From: a virus
Strand: one strand, 5' to 3'
DNA length: 26,939 nt
Virus record (IMG/VR): IMGVR_UViG_3300008999_000032
Location: 1-26,939 of that record
Shown piece after piece: positions 13,300 through 21,479 of this stretch. The stretch's first letter is position 1; each line of letters opens with the position of its first letter. The notes under the pieces were generated by a model. That model had not been told where the DNA came from and did not search any database. It saw only the letters and a program-made list of their open reading frames with translations. The position numbers and the translations under genes were made by a program.

Positions 13300-14516
13300 T
13301 GGACTTTAAGAACTTCATAACAGAACAGAAGAACACTCACATGACCCATATCGAGGATAAGGTTCTCTATGGGGGTGTCAATGGTACTCGACAGGCAATC
13401 AATGCATTGAGAGAACTCCGTGATATGTTAGCGGGAGAAACCAAGAGTAAACTGTCCACCAAGTGGGACGGTGCTCCCGCAATCTTCTGTGGTCAAGACC
13501 CTAGTGATGGTGAGTTCTTTGTCGCAAAGAAAGGTGTGTTCGCAAAGAATCCTAAAGTCTACAAGACCGATGCAGATATTGATGCGGACATCAGTAGTCC
13601 TGACCTTGCGACCAAGATGAAACTCGCACTGAAACATCTACCAGAACTTGGTATCAAGGGTGTGATTCAAGGGGACTTCTTGTTCTCAAAAGGAGACACC
13701 AAGAACGAAACCATTGATGGTGAGAAGTATACGACTTTCCATCCCAACACAATCATCTATGCGATTCCCTATGACCAAGCAAAAGAAGTTCGTAGTGCTA
13801 AGATCGGTATTGTGTGGCACACAACCTATACTGGTAAAGACTTTATGTCGATGAAAGCGACATATGGTGTAAACGTGTCGAAATTTAACAGTTCTGTAAA
13901 CGTATGGTCACAGGACGCAATGTTGCGTGATGTGTCTGGTGCGACTATGGATAAGAAAGAAACCGCAGAAGTAACCAAACATCTGTCTGATGCGGGTAAG
14001 ATATTCAATAAGATCGCTGGTTCTACTCTACGTGAGTTAGAAGGTAATAAAGACCTTGCAACCCTGATTGAACAGTACAACAACACTTTTGTGCGGCAAC
14101 AAACCGTGATTGGCAACACTAATACGCACGTAACAGGTTTAATCAAGTGGTTGAACGATAAGTTCCAGAAAGAGAAAGACAAGAGAAGTACTGAGAGGGG
14201 TAAGGCAACCCAACAGAAGAAGTTGGATGACTTTATGAAGTTCTTCTCACAGAGAAACAAAAAGAATCTGGTAATGATGTTCGATTTGCAAAAAAACATT
14301 GTACTTGCAAAATTAAAACTTATAAATAAACTTAATAGTATTAGTTCTTTTGATACATTTGTTCAGACCAAGACAGGATATAAGGTCAAGACAGGTGCCG
14401 AAGGATTCGTTGCTATTGACAAATTAGGTGGTGATGCGGTCAAGTTGGTTGATCGTCTAGAATTTTCGTATAACAACTTCAGTCCAGATATACTGAAGGG
14501 ATGGGAAAAACCGTAA
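13299..14516 (+). CDS. Ligase-type covalent nucleotidyltransferase-like protein, possibly packaged
   Basis: Four hundred and five residues. The N-terminal MDFKNFITE fits the (L/I)xE capsid-targeting rule. The body shows DNA/RNA ligase superfamily motifs in order: motif I STKWDGAPAI (53-62, Lys55 as nucleotide-accepting lysine), a motif III-like GDFLF (125-129), motif IV EGFV (368-371) and motif V VKLVDR (381-386). A helical Lys-rich insertion of about 140 residues separates III from IV, which is unusual. Adenylyl transfer or strand joining is inferred; the substrate is unknown. An inactive relative is possible. A TATAAATA box lies inside the gene at 14321. Confidence 0.65.
   Translation: MDFKNFITEQKNTHMTHIEDKVLYGGVNGTRQAINALRELRDMLAGETKSKLSTKWDGAPAIFCGQDPSDGEFFVAKKGVFAKNPKVYKTDADIDADISSPDLATKMKLALKHLPELGIKGVIQGDFLFSKGDTKNETIDGEKYTTFHPNTIIYAIPYDQAKEVRSAKIGIVWHTTYTGKDFMSMKATYGVNVSKFNSSVNVWSQDAMLRDVSGATMDKKETAEVTKHLSDAGKIFNKIAGSTLRELEGNKDLATLIEQYNNTFVRQQTVIGNTNTHVTGLIKWLNDKFQKEKDKRSTERGKATQQKKLDDFMKFFSQRNKKNLVMMFDLQKNIVLAKLKLINKLNSISSFDTFVQTKTGYKVKTGAEGFVAIDKLGGDAVKLVDRLEFSYNNFSPDILKGWEKP
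14321..14328 (+). promoter_or_regulatory. Internal TATAAATA late-promoter-like box
   Basis: TATAAATA within the ligase-like gene, about 200 bases before the gene at 14527. It could start a transcript for the downstream genes, but in an AT-rich coding stretch it may be chance. Confidence 0.3.
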
Positions 14517-14526
14517 GGGGTAACAT

Positions 14527-14910
14527 ATGTCCAAACCAATGGGACTAAAAGAATTCATTAAGGTTGTTGAGTCACCAGACGAAGCGTTGAATATTCAACA
14601 ACGTCTGAAACTCTCACGATCTCTCAAGAAAAATAAAGCCAAGATTGCAATGGGTCGTAAACGTGCGGCTCGTAAAACTGCAAATATGGACACTCTCAAA
14701 AAACGTGCAATGAAACAAGCACGCAACATGATAATCAAAAAAATCACTAAGGGACAAGACAAGGGCGATATGTCAATGGCTCGAAAACAGTCTATTGAGA
14801 AACGTCTAGATAAGATGAAACCTAAGATTGCGAAAATTGCGAAGAAGATTCTTCCTAAAGTACGCAAGATGGAAATGGAAAGAAAAAAAGGTAAACAGTC
14901 CAGTGATTAA
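14527..14910 (+). CDS. Very basic small protein, likely nucleic-acid associated
   Basis: One hundred and twenty-seven residues, roughly a third Lys or Arg, with helical repeats (RKRAARKTANMDTLKKRAMKQ, MIIKKITKGQDKGD). I recall homologues of similar composition in cyanophage-like genomes, without a function. A start at Met5 (MGLKEFIKVVES) is also possible; the Val-Val-Glu there is only a weak form of the (L/I)xE leader. Such a basic protein could bind DNA in the head. AAGGGG before the ATG supports the start. It overlaps the following gene by eight bases. Confidence 0.65.
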   Translation: MSKPMGLKEFIKVVESPDEALNIQQRLKLSRSLKKNKAKIAMGRKRAARKTANMDTLKKRAMKQARNMIIKKITKGQDKGDMSMARKQSIEKRLDKMKPKIAKIAKKILPKVRKMEMERKKGKQSSD

Positions 14911-16489
14911 AGATTTTAAGTCGTATCTAGTAGAAGAAGCGAAGGAAGTTTATTTTACGTTTGGTAGAATGAATCCTCCCACTATCGGTCATGGTAAAGT
15001 ATTAGATACCATTGCAAAGAAAGCGAAAGGTGCAGACTGGAAAGTCTATGTGTCTCAGTCTACAGGCGCAAAAGACCCTCTGTCATATTCTGACAAGGTA
15101 AAACACCTACGCAAGATGTTTCCCAAGTATGGTCGAAACATCATGGTTGATAAAGAAGTAAAAACAGTATTTAATATCGCTGCAAAGTTGTATGACCAAG
15201 GATACAAACGAATCACTATGGTAGTCGGTCAAGATCGTCTACGTGAGTTCGAAGTGTTGTTGAACAAGTACAATGGTAAAAAGGCACGTCATGGATTCTA
15301 TAATTTCGAATCTATTAATATCGTTTCTGCGGGTCAAAGAGACCCTGATGCAGAGGGTGTGGAAGGTATGTCCGCATCTAAACAACGTGCCAATGCAAAA
15401 GATAACGATTACACAGCTTTCACACAGGGTGTCCCATCGACCATGTCGGACAGAGACACTCGTAAGTTGTTCAATGACGTAAGGAAGGGTCTTGGTCTCA
15501 AGGAAGAGACATCTTTCAAACGTCACATCGAATTACCAAGGGTATCTGACCTAAGAGAACAGTTTGTTAAAGGTGAACTGTTTGAACTGGGTGATACTGT
15601 TGTTATCAAAGAGTCCGAAGAAGTTGGTGTCGTGTCGGTCTTGGGTTCGAACTATGTTATCGTGGAATGCGGTGACAAGAAGGTTCGTAAGTGGTTAGAT
15701 GCAGTAGAACTGGTCGAGAAAAAAGCACCCCAAGACTCTGACATTAAAGATAAAGAAGGCACTCAACCCAAGAAGTACTATGCGGGTTTGGAGAAGTCTA
15801 CCAAATCAAAACGAGATGCACACTTCAAGAAACATGGTAAGAAAGCAGACGATGATGACTCTGCATATAAACCAGCTCCAGGCGATGCGACCGCAAAAAC
15901 AAAACCATCCAAGTACACCAAACAGTTCAAGGATATGTACGAGGAAGTATCTCAGAAACAACTCAATGATCTTGAGAAGTTTGCGGATAGACTCCTTGCT
16001 AAGTTTGATGTTGATGTTGAGTTTACACGTCACTTCGCTGATCGTATGAATGACAAACGTAATGACCCACCTATTACAGTGGCAGAGTTACAACGTGTAT
16101 TCAAGAAGATTGCGAAGAGAAAGGCGAAGAACATTCGTCAGAATCCTGATAGTGAAGCGGTCATCAAAGACTTACAGACTGACCTGAACCTTCCTGTTGT
16201 TATTAACTACGACCGTAAGAAAGAAGAGTTCGAAGTTATTAACAAAACAATAATGCGTAAGAAGAACTTCAAGACTACATCTAACGTTATTACTACAGAG
16301 AATGCTGGTGAGGAAGGTACTGACACACTCGTCAAGAAGTATAAGAAAGATACTCCGATGGAAGATGCAGTAAAGACTGCACAGACAAAAATTAAACGAG
16401 AGAAAGAATCGGATAGGAAGAAACACGATGCGATTCTTGATCGTGCAAGACTTGCACGTGCAAAGGCAAAGAATAGGTCAACAAAATGA
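14903..16489 (+). CDS. HIGH-type nucleotidyltransferase fused to KOW-like and DUF5872-like domains
   Basis: About 528 residues from GTG 14903; an upstream ATG at 14828 would add 25 basic residues inside the previous gene and seems unlikely. IKDFKSYLVE at the N-terminus fits the (L/I)xE capsid-targeting pattern. The nucleotidyltransferase domain (about 12-195) has GRMNPPTIGH (21-30, TxGH nucleotide-binding motif), VVGQDR (107-112) and MSASKQR (156-162), as in NMNAT/CTP-transferase enzymes. A KOW/SH3-like domain follows (about 226-273), then KSTKSKRDAHFKKHGKKADDD (DUF5872-like). The C-terminal domain (about 355-463) has FTRHFADRMNDKR. The substrate cannot be read from sequence; NMN adenylylation or protein/RNA modification are options. 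Confidence 0.75.
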   Translation: MIKDFKSYLVEEAKEVYFTFGRMNPPTIGHGKVLDTIAKKAKGADWKVYVSQSTGAKDPLSYSDKVKHLRKMFPKYGRNIMVDKEVKTVFNIAAKLYDQGYKRITMVVGQDRLREFEVLLNKYNGKKARHGFYNFESINIVSAGQRDPDAEGVEGMSASKQRANAKDNDYTAFTQGVPSTMSDRDTRKLFNDVRKGLGLKEETSFKRHIELPRVSDLREQFVKGELFELGDTVVIKESEEVGVVSVLGSNYVIVECGDKKVRKWLDAVELVEKKAPQDSDIKDKEGTQPKKYYAGLEKSTKSKRDAHFKKHGKKADDDDSAYKPAPGDATAKTKPSKYTKQFKDMYEEVSQKQLNDLEKFADRLLAKFDVDVEFTRHFADRMNDKRNDPPITVAELQRVFKKIAKRKAKNIRQNPDSEAVIKDLQTDLNLPVVINYDRKKEEFEVINKTIMRKKNFKTTSNVITTENAGEEGTDTLVKKYKKDTPMEDAVKTAQTKIKREKESDRKKHDAILDRARLARAKAKNRSTK

Positions 16490-16707
16490 TTAGACTATAC
16501 GAGGCAGATGAAGCACTGAAAAAGAAGTCAGAGAAGTCTGGTATTTCGTATGGGACTCTCAAAAAAGTTTATAACCGTGGTGTTGCCGCATGGAAGACTG
16601 GTCACAGGCCAGGCACTACACCACAACAATGGGGATACGCACGAGTAAATGCGTTCATAGTCAAAAAGAAAAAGGGTGGTTTGAACCACGATAAGGATTT
16701 AGCATAA
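16486..16707 (+). CDS. DUF5824-like protein
   Basis: Seventy-three residues. The segment ISYGTLKKVYNRGVAAWKTG and the following HRPGTTPQQWGYARVNAF match the DUF5824 family seen in phages and large viruses; the function is unknown. The first residues MIRLYEADE contain LYE, compatible with the (L/I)xE leader, but too short to be convincing alone. It overlaps the previous gene by four bases and is one base from the next. Confidence 0.8.
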   Translation: MIRLYEADEALKKKSEKSGISYGTLKKVYNRGVAAWKTGHRPGTTPQQWGYARVNAFIVKKKKGGLNHDKDLA

Positions 16708-16708
16708 C

Positions 16709-18040
16709 ATGAAAACTATAAAAGAAATACTTGCAGAATGTAAAGGTGAGGAAGATTTCAAACCACACATGATGTATGACCCCAAGACTGGGAAAGGTTA
16801 CAAGGCAGACACCTACGCAGACCATGTGAAGATGGACAAGATGGGTTACACCCACGACAAACCAGAAGTTAAGGAAGATTTTAATCCCGCTGGTGCAATC
16901 TTCATGACACAACTTGCCCTACTTACTCCATTTTTCTATATGTCTGGAAAAGGAATGATGAAGGAACTAGGACTGTTGAAGTCAAAATCTGCAAAGAAAG
17001 GATTCAACCCTAGTAAAGAAGACAAAAGTCTTCTACAAAAGTTCAAAGACCTCGTTAAACGCAAAAAACCTCAAGTGGTTAAAGATGTTGAGAAGAAGGC
17101 AAACGTAAAGGAAGGTGCAGAGAACTACACCATGAAGAAGGGTACATATACTCGTAAGGTGGATGGTAAGACTGCTGATAAAATGAAGAAACAGGGTTGG
17201 AAGTTAATTGCTCGTGAAGGACTTGAAGAAGCAAAGTCCTCGTCTGGTTACGAACTCTATCACCGTGACTTCTCTGGTGCAATGCAACACGCATATGCCC
17301 ATGCCAAGAAGAAAGGTTTCATCGTAGACAAAGACGATGTTGACCACAAGGTTGCAATGGGGCCGAAGAGACCATCTAGTGGTAAGACCAATAAGTATAT
17401 CCTAGATACTAACAAGAAACAGAAACTTCATGTACAGGTTGCAAACCTAGACAACAAACGATATGAGTTGAATATGTACATTGAAAGTGTACAACTTGAC
17501 GAGTCTGTAATCTCCGATGTCAAAGACATTGTTGCCAAGAAACAGGCAAAGAAAATCCAAGGTGTCATGGTTGACTTGTTCACTGCATCTGCCATCTCTC
17601 AGATTTACGATAAGGTAAATGACGGTAACAAGGCAAAGATGGACAAGATGAAAATTGCCCAACTCGCTAACGCTGCAATGAAACTGATGAAAAGAGAAGA
17701 TTTTATCGCAGAGAATGCTCGTGCGAAACGTGATGCAATGAGTGCGATGGGTAAAAGAGGTAAGGATAGTGCGGATATAGATACTGATGCAACAGACGAT
17801 GATCGCAAGGCGGCATCTAAGAATGTTCTGATGCAAATCCGTAAGTTGTCTGACCTACCCAAAGGTGGTGAGATTGAGTTTGAAAATGGTAAGAAAGGTA
17901 AGATTTCTCAAGACGATGCTGGTAAGGTTGTTAAGTTGTTTAACACTCTGAAGAAACCACAGGACAAAGCAAAGTTCCAGAAAGTAATTTCTAAGGACTT
18001 GAAGACGATTCAAGGTCTGTTAAAAAGATTAGGTAGATAA
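16709..18040 (+). CDS. Multi-module accessory head protein candidate with internal protease sites
   Basis: Four hundred and forty-three residues. The leader MKTIKEILAE is very like the ten-residue capsid-targeting leader of T4 internal protein III (MKTYQEFIAE, from memory). Modules follow: MYDPKTGKGYKADTYADH (22-39), a hydrophobic stretch at 61-80, YELYHRDFSGAMQHAYAHAK (181-200), a helical module with FTASAISQIYDKVND (291-305), and a C-terminal domain from about 336. Between modules lie further (L/I)xE matches: LEE-A (172), LDE-S (263) and IAE-N (333). I recall the same modules in marine T4-like phages. It may be cut into several small proteins in the prohead. Function unknown. Confidence 0.65.
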   Translation: MKTIKEILAECKGEEDFKPHMMYDPKTGKGYKADTYADHVKMDKMGYTHDKPEVKEDFNPAGAIFMTQLALLTPFFYMSGKGMMKELGLLKSKSAKKGFNPSKEDKSLLQKFKDLVKRKKPQVVKDVEKKANVKEGAENYTMKKGTYTRKVDGKTADKMKKQGWKLIAREGLEEAKSSSGYELYHRDFSGAMQHAYAHAKKKGFIVDKDDVDHKVAMGPKRPSSGKTNKYILDTNKKQKLHVQVANLDNKRYELNMYIESVQLDESVISDVKDIVAKKQAKKIQGVMVDLFTASAISQIYDKVNDGNKAKMDKMKIAQLANAAMKLMKREDFIAENARAKRDAMSAMGKRGKDSADIDTDATDDDRKAASKNVLMQIRKLSDLPKGGEIEFENGKKGKISQDDAGKVVKLFNTLKKPQDKAKFQKVISKDLKTIQGLLKRLGR

Positions 18041-18042
18041 GA

Positions 18043-18783
18043 ATGTCAAAGTCACATTATCTTGGAGACGGAAGAGTAGGTGAAGGTATTCACATTGCTC
18101 GTGGTGCGGTATCACAAACTTCGCACGTCAACAAGTTCGGTTACAACACTGCGGTAGGGGGAAGTTTTGAGATCGTGTCTGATCTCGGCACTAATTATCT
18201 TCCTACGTCTGCGGGTGTTGTTTCTGTTGTGTCCTCGGATGCAAATGATGATGACGGAGACACTGGTGCAAGGACTCTGGAGATTGAAGGTCTTGATGCC
18301 AACTACGATGAAATCAAAGAAACTATAACACTGAATGGTACAGGTGCGGTAACGACTACTGCATCATTCTATCGTGTTTTCAGAATGAGAGTTCTGACTG
18401 CGGGTTCTAGTGAAACAAACGAGGGTAACATCACCGCATCTATTGGTGGTAATAATGTCGCACAAGTTCATTCAAATAATGGTGGTCAGTCACTCATGGC
18501 AGTCTATACCATTCCCGCAGGACATAAGGGATATCTGATTAAGTTCCAAGGTTCTATTAGTAAAAACCAAGAAGCAACATATCAGTTGCGTGTCAAGAAT
18601 GGTACAGCCAATGCTGCATGGCAGATGAAAGGTCAGTGGGGAACATTTGCTCAACCTGTAACATTTGACTACATAGTACCATTAGAGATACCCGAAAAGA
18701 CAGACATTCAAATTCAAGCAAAGGCTGGTGCAACCTCAGAGGTTGGTGCCATCTTTGATTTAATTCTGGTTAAAGATATATGA
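18043..18783 (+). CDS. Putative virion structural protein, beta-rich
   Basis: Two hundred and forty-six residues with many alternating hydrophobic/polar strands and Gly/Asn turns. Examples are ASIGGNNVAQVHSNNGGQS and YTIPAGHKGYLIKFQGSI. IPAGHKGYLIK resembles jelly-roll or Ig-like phage structural proteins. I recall homologues in marine T4-like phages annotated as structural or hypothetical. It lacks the (L/I)xE leader of its neighbours, so it is probably a shell or surface component rather than internal. The ATG lies two bases after the previous gene. Confidence 0.6.
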   Translation: MSKSHYLGDGRVGEGIHIARGAVSQTSHVNKFGYNTAVGGSFEIVSDLGTNYLPTSAGVVSVVSSDANDDDGDTGARTLEIEGLDANYDEIKETITLNGTGAVTTTASFYRVFRMRVLTAGSSETNEGNITASIGGNNVAQVHSNNGGQSLMAVYTIPAGHKGYLIKFQGSISKNQEATYQLRVKNGTANAAWQMKGQWGTFAQPVTFDYIVPLEIPEKTDIQIQAKAGATSEVGAIFDLILVKDI

Positions 18784-19292
18784 AATCATTTAATGACCAT
18801 TGTAGTTGCGGTTCGGAATCCGATCTGGTAGAGAATAATATCTATCGGGTTGGTTCTGAGAAGTATTTCCAGTACTGGAGAGACTTACGTGAACAGTATC
18901 ACAGTGGTGAACTTGAAATCAAACCAAGTGAGATTGACATCATGGAGTCAAACCTTGGTGAGTTCGCACAGTTCGGTGGTGAGAATGTCGCACTAGACTG
19001 TATCTTCGAAGAAGAAGAGAAGAAAGAATTAAACAAACCAAAACGTGGTGGGCCGAAGAAGTACTATGTGTATGTCAAAGACCCCTCAACCGATAAAATC
19101 AAGAAGATTTCTTGGGGAGATACAACTGGACTCAAAGTCAAGTTGAATGACCCTGCCGCACGTAAGTCATTTGTTGCAAGACACAAGTGCGAAACCAAGA
19201 ACGATAAGATGACCGCTGGATACTGGGCGTGTAGATTACCTCGGTACGCAAAACAACTCGGACTCTCTGGTGGAGGAAGTTTCTTTTGGTAA
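18780..19292 (+). CDS. Conserved-looking accessory protein with Cys-rich start
   Basis: One hundred and seventy residues. The N-terminus has CSC at residues 8-10 and a DLVEN segment (LVE-N at 16-18) compatible with the (L/I)xE rule. The C-terminal half is distinctive: KKYYVYVKDPSTDKIKKISWG, then ARKSFVARHKCETKNDKMTA, then GYWACRLPRYAK. I recall this domain in cyanophage proteins of unknown function. Two conserved Cys (KCETK, YWACRL) might bind metal. The ATG overlaps the previous stop by four bases (ATGA). Confidence 0.65.
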   Translation: MKSFNDHCSCGSESDLVENNIYRVGSEKYFQYWRDLREQYHSGELEIKPSEIDIMESNLGEFAQFGGENVALDCIFEEEEKKELNKPKRGGPKKYYVYVKDPSTDKIKKISWGDTTGLKVKLNDPAARKSFVARHKCETKNDKMTAGYWACRLPRYAKQLGLSGGGSFFW

Positions 19293-19549
19293 AACCTTAC
19301 ACTGAGATAAAGGTTCGTAATGGTAGGGTAAGGGTTTTTAGAGAGAATGTCAGAGAAGAAGATTTGATCTGGCATAGAGACTTGAAAGACCGAAGTCTCC
19401 ATGTACTAGAAGGAAATGGTTGGAAGTTGCAGAGAGACAACGAAGAACCTATGGACTTATTAGAAGGACATAGTTATAGTATTGACAAGATGGAATATCA
19501 CCGAGTGATCAAAGGTGAAGGCGATTTAGTTGTTCGGATATATGAATAG
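19286..19549 (+). CDS. Small cupin-like protein
   Basis: Eighty-seven residues from a TTG start that overlaps the previous gene by seven bases. The pattern fits a single cupin barrel: WHRDLKDRSLHVLEGNGWKLQ, then PMDLLEGHSYSIDKMEYHRVIKG, then GDLVVRIYE. His at WHRD and YHRV could be metal ligands, but the usual paired HxH is not present. I recall small cupin-like proteins in T4-type marine phages. TGGAGGAAG about 11 bases upstream supports the TTG start. Confidence 0.65.
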   Translation: MVKPYTEIKVRNGRVRVFRENVREEDLIWHRDLKDRSLHVLEGNGWKLQRDNEEPMDLLEGHSYSIDKMEYHRVIKGEGDLVVRIYE

Positions 19550-19562
19550 AACATAAAAATCT

Positions 19563-19570
19563 TATAAATA
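19563..19570 (+). promoter_or_regulatory. T4-type late promoter box
   Basis: TATAAATA in the 38-base gap between genes, 18 bases before the ATG at 19588. It is intergenic and correctly placed, so it is more credible than the internal box at 14321. Confidence 0.65.
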
Positions 19571-19587
19571 GAACTATACTTAATTTA

Positions 19588-19920
19588 ATGGGAAAAGATG
19601 TAATGGCAACAAAGGAAACTCAAGCAATAAGACTTGCTCGAATTGAGACAGATTCGACTGCTCGTTTTGATCGTTTGGAAGATAAGATCGATAAGGTTGC
19701 GGAAGCTCTCGTTGCATTGGCCCGAGTAGAAGAGAAGATGATCGCCTTGGACAGGAATAACAGTAATAATTTTGATAGGATGAACAGATTCTCTCAGAAG
19801 TTAGATGAAATAGAAAAAAAAGTGGATGATAATGCCCACACTGTTGCAATTATCAATAAAGTTGTGTACTTAATAGGGGCTGCAATAATTGCGGGTCTCG
19901 TAAACTATTTGTGGATGTAG
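19588..19920 (+). CDS. Coiled-coil protein with C-terminal membrane anchor
   Basis: One hundred and ten residues. A long helical region with heptad pattern (IETDSTARFDRLEDKIDKVAE and on to about residue 85) leads into a C-terminal hydrophobic segment (VVYLIGAAIIAGLVNYLWM). This layout resembles XhlA-type hemolysin/holin accessory proteins and other tail-anchored phage proteins. ATG 19603 (MATKETQ) is an equally plausible start because GGGA stands ten bases before it. Late promoter box at 19563. Confidence 0.65.
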   Translation: MGKDVMATKETQAIRLARIETDSTARFDRLEDKIDKVAEALVALARVEEKMIALDRNNSNNFDRMNRFSQKLDEIEKKVDDNAHTVAIINKVVYLIGAAIIAGLVNYLWM

Positions 19921-19930
19921 GAGAAACACC

Positions 19931-21193
19931 ATGCAAAGTAAAGATATGAAATCATTAATGGATGCCTACTCCCAAGTCATCCTTGGTGAATCAGTAGAAA
20001 TTGACGAAGCACGTCAAATGAAAGACCCCAAGAAAGACTCTATGGTTCAGAAAGGTGGTAAAACAATCGTAATCGACAAGTCAAAAGAGAAAGAGTACTT
20101 GAAGAAAGGTTGGGAACTCGCAGAGAAGAAGAAACTCGACCCTGTTGATGATGCAGAAAACGACAAAAAATTCAAAGACCGTGAAGACAAAGACATCGAC
20201 AACGATGGAGATGTTGATTCGTCTGACGAGTATCTACACAAGAAACGTGCCGCAACTGACGATGCGATTGACGGTGGTAAGAAACCTGCTAAGAAAGAAG
20301 GTAATGCATTCACTCAGGCACTTAAAGCTGCCAAAGATAAGGGTGACGATACCTTTGTTGTTGCTGGTAAGAAGTACGATGTGACAACTAAAGAAGAAAT
20401 CGAAGACGAGGGTGACGAAGAAGAGAAAGAAGCACCTAAAGTTGCTGGTAAGAAAGATGACAAGAAGAAGGTTGCATCTAATGCCAAGACTGCGGAAATC
20501 TCTAAGATTGGTGAAGACTTCGACTTGACTGATGCAATTACTGACCTACACAAGATGTGGGAAAGTGCCGCACAGAAGTCTAATGCAACTAAACCCGAAG
20601 AGATTGATTCTAAAGAGTCACCTAAGTCTAAAGAGTTCTCTAAGAAACATACAGTTGATAAGACTGATGAAGAAGAGACACACGAAACTGCATCTAAAGC
20701 GGGTCGTGCAACCAAAGCAAACTCTGGTAAAGGTTCTATCGATTCTAAGAAAGGTGACAACAAAATTGTTAAGTCTACCGAAGTTAAGGAAGAAGTTGAA
20801 CTTGACGAAGCACTAAAGACTACTCATGTGATTGTTGATACTGCACAGGGTAACAAGATTATATCATCTGCCGCTGGTGCAAACGCAGAGAAGAATTTAA
20901 GAAATAATATCGCATCTGCTGAGAAACCTCCATTGAGTATCAAAGACAAAAAGACTTTGAAAATTGTTCAATTGAAGAAACCTGTTAGTCAAAAGAAAGC
21001 AGATGACATGATGGGTCAACCTCTGAAAGAAGAGGCTACACAGGACATCATTGCACAGGCACAGAACATCATCAATGGTAAGAGTATTGATGAGATTGCA
21101 GACCTGACTTCTGACAAACCAAAGAATGCATTTGATGGTCGTACCAGAGAAGCGAAAGCGTTTCTAGAACGTATGGCAAAGAGACGAGGATAA
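19931..21193 (+). CDS. Large acidic/basic accessory protein with EF-hand-like loop and leader site
   Basis: Four hundred and twenty residues, mostly low-complexity Lys/Asp/Glu and probably disordered. Leader-like SQVILGE-S ends at residue 20 and IDE-A follows at 24-26. More (L/I)xE matches occur later (LDE-A at 291-293, LKE-E at 365-367). Residues 88-99 (DIDNDGDVDSSD) fit a calcium-binding EF-hand or dockerin loop with Asp at positions 1, 3, 5, 7, 9 and 12. RQMKDPKKDSMVQKGG is a module I recall from other phage proteins. Structural or scaffold-like and possibly processed in the prohead; true function unknown. GGAG about eight bases upstream supports the ATG. Confidence 0.6.
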   Translation: MQSKDMKSLMDAYSQVILGESVEIDEARQMKDPKKDSMVQKGGKTIVIDKSKEKEYLKKGWELAEKKKLDPVDDAENDKKFKDREDKDIDNDGDVDSSDEYLHKKRAATDDAIDGGKKPAKKEGNAFTQALKAAKDKGDDTFVVAGKKYDVTTKEEIEDEGDEEEKEAPKVAGKKDDKKKVASNAKTAEISKIGEDFDLTDAITDLHKMWESAAQKSNATKPEEIDSKESPKSKEFSKKHTVDKTDEEETHETASKAGRATKANSGKGSIDSKKGDNKIVKSTEVKEEVELDEALKTTHVIVDTAQGNKIISSAAGANAEKNLRNNIASAEKPPLSIKDKKTLKIVQLKKPVSQKKADDMMGQPLKEEATQDIIAQAQNIINGKSIDEIADLTSDKPKNAFDGRTREAKAFLERMAKRRG

Positions 21194-21194
21194 C

Positions 21195-21461
21195 ATGAAT
21201 ACAATAGTACTTCAAGGAACAGAAGCAGCCTGTGGCGATTCCAGTGGGACTGCAAGTAATTTTGGTGGTGCATCCGCAGTAAGGTTGATTAATACTCATA
21301 CTGCGGTTCACTTGGTAACTTTGGAACAAGCAGGAGGTACTGATATCGGAACTCTTACTCTTGGTGCAAAGGATGTGGTTGTATTGAAGAAAGCACCTAC
21401 CGATAAAATATTCGCTGCAAATACTGGTGTTAAAGGTGTTGCAGTCGGATTCTCACATTAA
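21195..21461 (+). CDS. Small beta-rich protein, possible structural component
   Basis: Eighty-eight residues with alternating hydrophobic strands and Gly/Ser/Thr turns (SSGTASNFGGASAVRL, GTDIGTLTLGAKDVVVLKK). There are no charged clusters or membrane segment. I recall similar short proteins in marine phages next to head accessory genes. It begins one base after the stop of the previous gene. The style suggests a decoration or fibre-associated protein, without proof. Confidence 0.55.
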   Translation: MNTIVLQGTEAACGDSSGTASNFGGASAVRLINTHTAVHLVTLEQAGGTDIGTLTLGAKDVVVLKKAPTDKIFAANTGVKGVAVGFSH

Positions 21462-21479
21462 TAACGAAAGGTAAATATT

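Noticed and set aside
14828-14902. ATG start extending the HIGH-type nucleotidyltransferase
   Set aside because: It would encode a 25-residue basic stretch inside the previous gene in another frame. The GTG at 14903 gives the leader style shared by its neighbours.
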